Positions 36,448 through 43,361 of a stretch of DNA of 64,000 nt are shown here, piece after piece (the stretch's first letter is position 1; each line of letters begins with the position of its first letter). The stretch spans positions 495,746 to 559,745 of the forward strand of contig CAVWCW010000008.1 in assembly GCA_963753615.1 (NCBI GenBank), written 5' to 3'. The notes below the pieces were generated by a model. It was not told the DNA's origin and made no database searches. It saw only the letters and a list, made by a program, of their open reading frames with translations. The DNA is from CAVWCW01 sp963753615 (lineage in GTDB: Bacteria > Pseudomonadota > Gammaproteobacteria > Chromatiales > Chromatiaceae). The position numbers and the translations under genes were made by a program.

Positions 36448-38343
36448 TCAAACCTCCGGCTCTGCATCCGCATCGGGAAACCGCACCAGAAACCGGCTTC
36501 CGCTGCCCGGAGCACTCTGTACCTCGATGTAGCCCTGATAGTTGTCCACGATGGCCTTGGTGATGGACAGGCCGAGACCTGTGCCGCGCACATTGTCTGC
36601 CCGCCGGCTGAAAAACGGTTCGAAGATACGCTCCAGATCCGCGGGCCGAATGCCCACGCCAGTATCGGCAAACTCGACCTCCACGCTGCCGTTGTCGCGA
36701 GAGCACCGCACCGTCAGCGCTCCGCCCTCTGGCATCGCGTGCAAAGCGTTCTGGGCCAGATTCAGAACTAGCATGCGCATCTCGCTGTCCGTAGCCATGA
36801 TCCGCAAGGGTAGATCCGGCATTTCCAACCGAACCTTGACGGATCGGTTTTCCGCCTCCCAATGCAAAAGTTTGAGGGTGTCGTCCAACACTGAATCCAG
36901 GCTCACCAGCTCGGGTTGCGACGGCGCCGGGACGCTCAGCTTCAGCAGCCGCTCGGTCACCTTTATGCAGCGGTCCACTTCTTGACTCAACAGCTCCAGA
37001 TACTCTTGCACCTGGCTGCGATCCGCCCGCTCGAGCTCGTTGGCGCGCTGGGCGCCATACAGCGCCAACCGGATCGACGAGAGAGGGTTGTGGATCTCGT
37101 GGGCGACGCCGGCAGCCAAGCGACCAAGCTCGGACAACTTCTGCTCATGGGAGAACCTCACTTGCTGCTCCAGGTCGCGAATGGACTCCACCACCAGCAG
37201 CTGGGGCACTCCGTCCACGACGACACTCATGGGCGCCGCGTAGACCTCCACATCCAGGGTCGAGCCGTCGCTGCGCTGGTGCCGGTGTACCACGCGCAGC
37301 GGTGACTCGGTGCGCGTCACTTCTTGCAACGGGCAGGTCACCAGGGTAGTTGGGCACGGGCTATCGCGGTCATGCGCCGCATAGCAGCGGTGCTCGGGAA
37401 TCCCTGGTTGACTCTCGGGCCGCCCCAAGTGCATCTGCTGTCGGTAGGTATCATTGGCCAGAATCACTTGGTATTCCTGATCGATGATGCGCACGCCATC
37501 GGGAATGGCGTCCACCAGCCGTTGTAGGAACTGCTCTTTTTCCTGCAACTCACGCACTTTGCCTTGCAGACTGGCCGCCATTTCGTTGAAGGCCACGCCC
37601 AAGTTTGCCAGTTCGTCGGTTCCCCCGAGCGCTGAGCGGGCCGCGAGGTTGCCGCTGGACAGCTGGCTGCTGATCGCGGACAAGTGCTCTACCGGCGAGA
37701 TTACGTAGCGCCGTATGAACCACCAGCCACCGGCCAGGTTTATCAGCACGATCAGGGCGCCGGAGCCCATCAGGAACAGAATCGTGTTGCGCGCGCGCTC
37801 CCGAATCGAGGTCGCCTCGAAATCCACGTACAGGATACCGTTCAACGGATGCTCGGCAATCGGACCGTGGCAGCCCTCGCACGGCTCTTTGTTGCGTACC
37901 GGGTTGACGCTCCGCAGCAAGTCGCGGCCGGTCGCATCGCGGAAAAAGTCGGTTGTCGGACCGCTGTCCTCCGGGACCGAGAGTGGAATCTGTAGGCCCT
38001 TCCGACCAGGGTCGCTGGAAAACCGCACGGTCCCCTCTGGATTGGTGATCATTACGGCCAGGACACCCGGCTGTCTGCCCAAATTCGCCACGATATCCGC
38101 GAGACCCTCCAGGTCGCGCTTGAGCATGGCGTTCTCCAGAGAGCTCTGGAGCAGACGGTTGACCTGGAGCGCCGTCCGGGTGCGCTCCTGCTCCAGCTCC
38201 GCGTGGTAAAGATTGATGAACAGGACCAGGAAAACCAGGGAACTGATCAGCAACCCGGCGGCGGTCCCCAGAGCGAACTTTCGGTTCAGATTGGAACTGA
38301 GCCAGTGCGGATACGAGTACATGAATTTCGGGTTTGGCGACAT
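36448..38343 (-). CDS. Sensor histidine kinase with periplasmic c-type heme motif
   Basis: The 631-residue protein has membrane segments at about 24-46 and 187-210. They flank a periplasmic domain containing a CxxCH heme motif (CEGCHG, Cys155, Cys158, His159). A HAMP domain (about 211-265) and a PAS domain (about 275-390) follow; the PAS carries a Cys cluster (HRCYAAHDRDSPCP, VTCPL). HisKA/HATPase follows, with His in GVAHEIHNPLSS and N box LNLAQNALHAM. It probably senses redox state or electron acceptor supply and phosphorylates the adjacent regulator. The ATG at 38343 was chosen; the frame is open further upstream. Confidence 0.9.
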   Translation of the reverse strand: MSPNPKFMYSYPHWLSSNLNRKFALGTAAGLLISSLVFLVLFINLYHAELEQERTRTALQVNRLLQSSLENAMLKRDLEGLADIVANLGRQPGVLAVMITNPEGTVRFSSDPGRKGLQIPLSVPEDSGPTTDFFRDATGRDLLRSVNPVRNKEPCEGCHGPIAEHPLNGILYVDFEATSIRERARNTILFLMGSGALIVLINLAGGWWFIRRYVISPVEHLSAISSQLSSGNLAARSALGGTDELANLGVAFNEMAASLQGKVRELQEKEQFLQRLVDAIPDGVRIIDQEYQVILANDTYRQQMHLGRPESQPGIPEHRCYAAHDRDSPCPTTLVTCPLQEVTRTESPLRVVHRHQRSDGSTLDVEVYAAPMSVVVDGVPQLLVVESIRDLEQQVRFSHEQKLSELGRLAAGVAHEIHNPLSSIRLALYGAQRANELERADRSQVQEYLELLSQEVDRCIKVTERLLKLSVPAPSQPELVSLDSVLDDTLKLLHWEAENRSVKVRLEMPDLPLRIMATDSEMRMLVLNLAQNALHAMPEGGALTVRCSRDNGSVEVEFADTGVGIRPADLERIFEPFFSRRADNVRGTGLGLSITKAIVDNYQGYIEVQSAPGSGSRFLVRFPDADAEPEV

Positions 38344-38686
38344 CTGTCTTATAGGTTCAGGCCGGTTGTGGAAGCCTGGCGCAAGGGCGACGGTTTCAAT
38401 GCGCAGCGACGCGATTCCGCGAGGCTCTCCGATTACCCTATTCGGCGGGCCCGGCACTCGTCACCCCGTTTCCGGTTCGCCCGGACGCGCGCTCCCCGCC
38501 GACTAACCCCGCACCCGCCGTATCAACCGGCGAAACGCGATGGTTGCCTCGTGACGCTGTGAGCCTTAGGTGGGCGAAAGACCGACCCAAGAAAGGCGTG
38601 CCCTCGGTGTGATCCCAAAGCTCCTACGCTTTGCCTTGTAATCAACGACTCTCCCTTAATTGTAAACCACGCGGTTAGGAAATCCC

Positions 38687-38699
38687 TGACAATTTGTCA
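38687..38699. promoter_or_regulatory. Palindromic enhancer-like site TGACAATTTGTCA (site 1)
   Basis: A perfect 13-base palindrome lies 121 bases upstream of a sigma-54 promoter and in the divergent region next to the sensor kinase operon. A near copy (11 of 13) precedes the second sigma-54 promoter. I infer it is the binding site of the adjacent NtrC-type regulator. Confidence 0.6.
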
Positions 38700-38819
38700 G
38701 CACCCTCACGCTTTTAGCGTTCCGGAAATGGCATACAGACCGCCAGGGCCCTGCCGGCGTTAGCCGGAGTACCCGGCGCACCAGCACCCGAACCCCACGG
38801 CGAGAATTTCGTCTCCAGA

Positions 38820-38835
38820 TGGCATACAGCTTGCA
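38820..38835 (+). promoter_or_regulatory. Sigma-54 (RpoN) promoter 1
   Basis: TGGCATACAGCTTGCA matches the consensus TGGCAC-N5-TTGCA, with GG and GC spaced correctly for -24/-12. It lies 55 bases upstream of the ATG at 38890. A degenerate partial copy (TGGCATACAGACCGCC) lies near 38729. Confidence 0.75.
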
Positions 38836-38889
38836 GCCCTCAATTTCGACCTAGAGTTCAAGAACATTTCGGCGGAGGAACACATAGTC

Positions 38890-39705
38890 ATGAACTGGAG
38901 CATCAAGTTGGTCTTGCCCGGGGCGATACTGGCCTTGGGACTCATAGGCGTCTGCGCAGAAACCGCGTCGGCGGAGCTATATCCGAACCAGTCGGCCCTG
39001 GATCAAGCGTTTCACAAGGCTGGCTGGGATGCGGAGTGGCTAGCGGACGGCAGTGTCAATCTTCGCCCGACTCCGACACCGGCTGATGCGCCGGTCGACT
39101 CTCTTCGCCCGACTCCGGCACTGGCTGACGCGCCGGGGGACTCAGCCGCGCAGTCGCCTGCGGCCAACGGGGAACAGCAGAAGTGGGATCGGTTGCGTGC
39201 AATGGGATGGCGGGTAGAGAAAAGCCCGGATGGCTCGACGTTGTTGTACCCGCCCGGCGAAGACGGACCCGCCCAGAAGCCGTCGCAAGCACGAGCGGCT
39301 ACTGGGGCTCCCGCAACCGCTCCACAACCGAAGCTCGAGGATCTTCTACGGGCGCGTAATTGGCGGGTGGAAAGGGCAAAGGACGGTTCTTTGCTCCTCT
39401 ATCCTCAAGCGCGGAAGGAGGGGGGAGAGTGGTCGGGCGCGGCTAAGGTAGAGCCTTGCCCCGGCGTTGTGCCGACGCCGGCCAATGACGTCAATATCGA
39501 GTTGCCGGTGGATCAATGGGCGGAAGCGAAGCTGATCGCCCAAGCGTGGATAGACAGGTTCGGTGGCCCCGGTTTAGCGGTGGGAAAGATACGCAAGGTC
39601 TTGCGTGTTTACGTGGTTAGCGTCGTGGAAACAGCGCCCCCGTTCCGGCTTCGTCATCAGATCGTTGTGAATGCACAAGATGCGCGAACGATCGTTTTGA
39701 ATTGA
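38890..39705 (+). CDS. Secreted repeat protein under a sigma-54 promoter
   Basis: The 271-residue protein has a signal peptide (VLPGAILALGLIGVCAETASA). Three related short motifs lie along the mature part: AGWDAEWLADGSVNLRP, MGWRVEKSPDGSTLLYP and NWRVERAKDGSLLLYP, separated by Pro/Ala-rich linkers. The C-terminus is a different compact domain (WAEAKLIAQAWIDRFGGPGL, LRVYVVSVVETAPP). No family recognised. A good AGGAACACAT site precedes the ATG. Co-regulation with the molybdoenzyme operon is suggested by the shared promoter type. Confidence 0.8.
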   Translation: MNWSIKLVLPGAILALGLIGVCAETASAELYPNQSALDQAFHKAGWDAEWLADGSVNLRPTPTPADAPVDSLRPTPALADAPGDSAAQSPAANGEQQKWDRLRAMGWRVEKSPDGSTLLYPPGEDGPAQKPSQARAATGAPATAPQPKLEDLLRARNWRVERAKDGSLLLYPQARKEGGEWSGAAKVEPCPGVVPTPANDVNIELPVDQWAEAKLIAQAWIDRFGGPGLAVGKIRKVLRVYVVSVVETAPPFRLRHQIVVNAQDARTIVLN

Positions 39706-39729
39706 CAATGCCCTCGCCCGGATGTTCCA

Positions 39730-39831
39730 CCAGGTATCCTGTCCCTGGGCGCAGGGCCTGTGCGGCTGGGCGCCGCTCTGGAGCGAAATCGGTAGCCGTA
39801 GCTACCCGGTTTAGTGAAGAGCAAGCCCAGC
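39730..39831 (+). repeat. Dispersed repeat, family 2, copy 3
   Basis: Matches 20751-20850 closely (GTCCCTGGGCGCAGGGCCTG, GGTAGCCGTAGCTACC, GAAGAGCAAGCC). The GGTAGC/GCTACC stem keeps pairing although its sequence differs from CGATAGC/GCTATCG at copy 2. It lies just after the 38890 gene. Confidence 0.75.
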
Positions 39832-40217
39832 CGTGCGGAAACCAGCCAGGGGTGCGATAGCCAGGCGGCGTTATACAGGGTGTTTCGCTGCAAACGCCTC
39901 AGCAGTCCTACTTCAAGGTCTCGAATTTCCAGTCGCTGATGTGCAGCCGCCTGGCGACCTGGTGCAATATCCGGCCTAGCGTATTTACCCGGTATCTGCG
40001 CAGCGCCCCACCCGCTCTGCCAGTATGTCAGGATTGTAACCGAACTGTAACGCATGCCCAAGGACATCTCGCTTTTACCCAAGAGACCGAGGGTTTTCCC
40101 CATCCAGCCGGTAAAGTTCGGTCGTATGCAAGGGGCTAGTCCTAGGGCGAGCAGGGGATTCTTTACGGGGAGATTACAGCCCGTTCGACGCCGGCGATCT
40201 TCATTAGCTTTGGCTGC

Positions 40218-40230
40218 TGACAATTAGGCA
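40218..40230. promoter_or_regulatory. Enhancer-like site, near copy of TGACAATTTGTCA (site 2)
   Basis: TGACAATTAGGCA matches site 1 at 11 of 13 positions and lies 91 bases upstream of the second sigma-54 promoter. Confidence 0.5.
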
Positions 40231-40320
40231 GATTTTCCGTTTCCCCGAGATCCTGGTCAACCGCGCACCCAGCTCAAAAAAACATTTATTAACAGGAAAA
40301 TGCAGCGGGTTCTCGAGGTA

Positions 40321-40336
40321 TGGCACGGATGGTGCT
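40321..40336 (+). promoter_or_regulatory. Sigma-54 promoter 2, heading the molybdoenzyme operon
   Basis: TGGCACGGATGGTGCT has the exact -24 TGGCAC and the -12 GC at proper 12-base spacing (GTGCT instead of TTGCA). It lies 83 bases before the ATG at 40419. Confidence 0.7.
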
Positions 40337-40418
40337 ACTAGCTTGAGCGGTGTCAACCCGTCTTTCTCCCAACACTCCGGGAGACACGGGACAGTCGGAT
40401 CAACAACATGGAGTAGCA

Positions 40419-40724
40419 ATGAAAGCGAATACCGTGACGTTAGTGGCTCTGATCTGTTGCGTCGGCTGTTCGCTGGGCCCGGTCCAAGCTGCGATGGCCG
40501 AGTACCCAATAGCCGGCGTCACTCCCTACCAACGGCCGGAAGGTGCTCCCACTATTGAGGTCGTTAACAAGGATGGTGAGTGGTATCGCAGGGCCTTGAC
40601 CGGGATAGAACGGCCCTACCCCTACAGCCTGAAGTTCCTTGAAAACCAAGGAAACTGGCACACCCCGTTCAATCATCCTGGGATGCCGGGTCGCTACGAC
40701 ATTCGCGGTTGGTACCGGAACTAA
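40419..40724 (+). CDS. Small secreted protein, first gene of the molybdoenzyme operon
   Basis: The 101-residue protein has a signal peptide (VTLVALICCVGCSLGPVQA); the GC pair could be an atypical lipobox (CVGC). The mature part is short, basic and aromatic (NKDGEWYRRALTGIERPYPY, NWHTPFNHPGMPGRYDIRGW). GGAG precedes the ATG at good spacing. No known family. It is followed 45 bases later by the Met/Gly-rich gene and shares its sigma-54 promoter. Confidence 0.8.
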   Translation: MKANTVTLVALICCVGCSLGPVQAAMAEYPIAGVTPYQRPEGAPTIEVVNKDGEWYRRALTGIERPYPYSLKFLENQGNWHTPFNHPGMPGRYDIRGWYRN

Positions 40725-40769
40725 GCAAGCACAAGCACACATCGTGTAATCCATCGGAGGAGTCCGTAA

Positions 40770-42437
40770 ATGAAAAAATCGATTCATATGTTTAAGAAAG
40801 CCGCCATCGCCGCGGTTGTCAGCCTGATCCTGGCTGGACCCGGCACGGCAACGGCTGAAATGGGCGGCATGTCGGGTATGTCCGGCATGGGCGGCATGAG
40901 CGGTATGTCCGGCATGGGCGGATGTCCGGCATGGGCGGGATGTCCGGCATGGGCGGCATGAGCGGTATGTCCGGCATGGGCGGTATGTCCGGCATGGGCG
41001 GTATGTCCGGCATGGCCGGGCTACTTCCAGATCACGCCTCAGGGCCAGATCTACTTCTACCCCGCCACCGGCATGGGCGGCATGAGCGGTATGTCCGGCA
41101 TGGGCGGCATGAGCGGTATGTCCGGCATGGGCGGTATGTCGCGGCATGGGCGGTATGTCCGGCATGGGCGGCATGAGCGGTATGTCCGGCATGGGCGGTA
41201 TGAGCGGTATGTCCGGCATGGGCGGCATGAGCGGTATGTCCGGCATGGGCGGTATGTCCGGCATGGGCGGCATGGGCGGTATGTCCGGCATGGGCGGTAT
41301 GTCCGGCATGGGCGGTATGTCCGGCATGGGCGGCATGGGCGGTATGTCCGGCATGGGCGGTATGTCCGGCATGGGCGGTATGTCCGGCATGGCCGGCTAC
41401 TTCCAGATCACGCCTCAGGGCCAGATCTACTTCTACCCCGCCACCGGAATGTCCGGCATGGGCGGCATGAGCGGTATGTCCGGCATGGGCGGTATGTCCG
41501 GCATGGGCGGTATGTCCGGCATGGGCGGAATGTCCGGCATGGGCGGTATGGGCGGAATGTCCGGCATGGGCGGTATGTCCGGCATGGGCGGAATGTCCGG
41601 CATGGGCGGTATGGCGGCATGGGCGGTATGTCCGGCATGGGCGGTATGTCCGGCATGGGCGGCATGAGCGGTATGTCCGGCATGGGCGGATCATGAGCGG
41701 TATGTCCGGCATGGGCGGCATGAGCGGTATGTCCGGCATGGGCGGCATGAGCGGTATGTCCGGCATGGGCGGTATGTCCGGCATGGGCGGTATGTCCGGC
41801 ATGGGCGGTATGTCCGGCATGGGCGGTATGTCCGGCATGTCCGGCTACTTCCAGATCACGCCTCAGGGCCAGATCTACTTCTACCCCGCCACCGGAATGT
41901 CCGGCATGGGCGGCATGAGCGGAATGTCCGGTATGGGCGGAATGTCCGGCATGGGCGGAATGTCCGGCATGGGCGGATGGATGTCCGGCATGGGCGGAAT
42001 GTCCGGCATGGGCGGAATGTCCGGCATGGGCGGTATGTCCGGCATGGGCGGTATGTCCGGCATGGGCGGTATGTCCGGCATGGGCGGTATGTCCGGCATG
42101 GGCGGTATGTCCGGCATGGGCGGAATGTCCGGCATGGGCGGTATGTCCGGCATGGGCGGAATGTCCGGCATGGGCGGTATGTCCGGCATGGGCGGAATGT
42201 CCGGCATGGGCGGTATGTCCGGCATGGCCGGCTACTTCCAAATCACGCCTCAGGGCCAGATCTTCTTCTATCCCGCCACTGGCATGAGCGGAATGTCCGG
42301 CATGGGCGGCATGAGCGGAATGTCCGGCATGGGCGGTATTCCGGATGGGCGGAATGTCCGGTATGGGCGGTATGTCGGGGATGTCGGGAACAGAAGCCAA
42401 GGCCGACGCGAGCGGCTGGGAGCCCCCGAAAGAGTAA
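40770..42437 (+). CDS. Met/Gly-rich secreted repeat protein with four YFQ modules
   Basis: The gene starts at an ATG after GGAGGAG, with signal peptide KAAIAAVVSLILAGPGTATA. The mature protein is nearly all Met, Gly and Ser, built from an MGGMSG unit, broken four times by YFQITPQGQIYFYPATG (about 41026, 41395, 41843, 42228; the last reads IFFYPATG). The tail is GTEAKADASGWEPPKE with TAA at 42435. Start and stop are in one frame and the span is 556 codons, but several indels within the repeats (40920, 41027, 41142, 41612, 41692, 42340) break the frame locally. Function unknown; metal-binding or matrix roles are possible. Confidence 0.75.
40860..42390. repeat. 18-bp tandem repeat tract encoding MGGMSG
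   Basis: The unit ATGGGCGGTATGTCCGGC and its GGCATGAGCGGT variant repeat dozens of times, with synonymous third-position changes (GGC/GGT/GGA). All six frames lack stops over long stretches. Repeat blocks alternate with the roughly 57-base YFQ module. Slipped-strand change is expected, and short-read or long-read assembly is error-prone here. Confidence 0.9.
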
Positions 42438-42537
42438 GACCCGGTCTTAATCGTCATCGTAGGCGGACGCCTACTTGTTCGGCACAGGGATGTGCCACTG
42501 ATCCTGCCCCGGTTTTCGGCGCCAAAGGAGTCACCTC

Positions 42538-43338
42538 ATGAGAAGAGGAAGAGTCCCGTTCGTCTCGCTGCTCCTGTTGAGCGGTAGTCTGAACTTGGCA
42601 ACCGCGTTTGCTTCAGAAGATCCGGATTACAGTCAAGCGCGCTGGAATCCGATTCATTTCAAACCTGCCATCTCCAACGCCAGTAACGACGACTGTCTTG
42701 CCTGCCACAAAGAGATCCTCGATCGCAGGGTATTGCCGGAGTCCCCGGCGGGCGTCAAGACCTCTGACGCCTTGGCCTGGTACCAAACCCTGGATACTTA
42801 CGCCGGCGAGCAGGAAACCTTGCATCGTCGTCACTTGGTTACCGATTACGCGAGACAACTGATGGACCTGAAGTGCAATACCTGCCATCAGGGTAACGAC
42901 CCACGCGAAGAGGCGGCCGCTTCTTCGGCGACGGGTGATTCGACGCTTACCCTGCGTAAACAGGTAGACCCGAATCTCTGTCTGATGTGCCACGGCCAGT
43001 TTCCGGCCGAAACCATGGGTGTTCCGGGGGATTGGCGCGAGTTTGGCCATCTGTTCAACAATACCTGCCTAACCTGTCACGCGGCCATCCGTACGGTCAG
43101 GCATCAGGTGAGCTACCTCAAACCCCAGGCGATAGAAGCTGCAGCCAACGAAGACGCCGATGTCTGCTTCGGCTGTCACGGAGGCCGCTCCTGGTACCGT
43201 ATCAGCTTCCCCTATCCGCGCCACCCCTGGCCCGGAGGACCCGAAGCGGTCCCCGATTGGGCCAAGGACCGACCCACAGCGTCCGATCCCCGTTTCCGGT
43301 TGGACCTGATTCAGGCCGACTCTGGCAAGCAACCGTAA
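42538..43338 (+). CDS. Pentaheme cytochrome c
   Basis: The 266-residue protein has a signal peptide (VSLLLLSGSLNLATAFA) and five CxxCH motifs: CLACH (53-57), CNTCH (113-117), CLMCH (148-152), CLTCH (177-181) and CFGCH (210-214). It should be a periplasmic electron carrier with covalent hemes. AGGAG precedes the ATG. The neighbouring molybdoenzyme lacks a membrane anchor subunit, so this protein is its likely electron partner (inference). Confidence 0.92.
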   Translation: MRRGRVPFVSLLLLSGSLNLATAFASEDPDYSQARWNPIHFKPAISNASNDDCLACHKEILDRRVLPESPAGVKTSDALAWYQTLDTYAGEQETLHRRHLVTDYARQLMDLKCNTCHQGNDPREEAAASSATGDSTLTLRKQVDPNLCLMCHGQFPAETMGVPGDWREFGHLFNNTCLTCHAAIRTVRHQVSYLKPQAIEAAANEDADVCFGCHGGRSWYRISFPYPRHPWPGGPEAVPDWAKDRPTASDPRFRLDLIQADSGKQP

Positions 43339-43361
43339 CCGCCGCACCCGGGGAGACTCCC

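Larger units (their letters stand above)
39832..40418. other. Intergenic region carrying the operon control sites
   Basis: The 5' half has no recognised gene; a minus-strand open frame here is rejected as a shadow over the repeat. The 3' half holds the enhancer-like site, an A/T-rich tract at 40275-40300 that could bend, and the sigma-54 promoter. Confidence 0.5.

Noticed and set aside
39657..40223. 188-residue minus-strand open frame
   Set aside because: It overlaps the end of the 38890 gene, the family 2 repeat and part of the sigma-54 control region, and shows no recognisable domain.
40860..42390. Regular short repeats as a CRISPR array
   Set aside because: Units are 18 bases, contiguous and coding, with no unique spacers and no cas genes.
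40440..42457. Long minus-strand open frames of the type PPMPDIPPMPDIP over the repeat tract
   Set aside because: They are the reverse reading of the 18-bp repeat, which has no stops in any frame. They lack start sites, signal peptides and context, while the plus strand has an SD, signal peptide and operon position.
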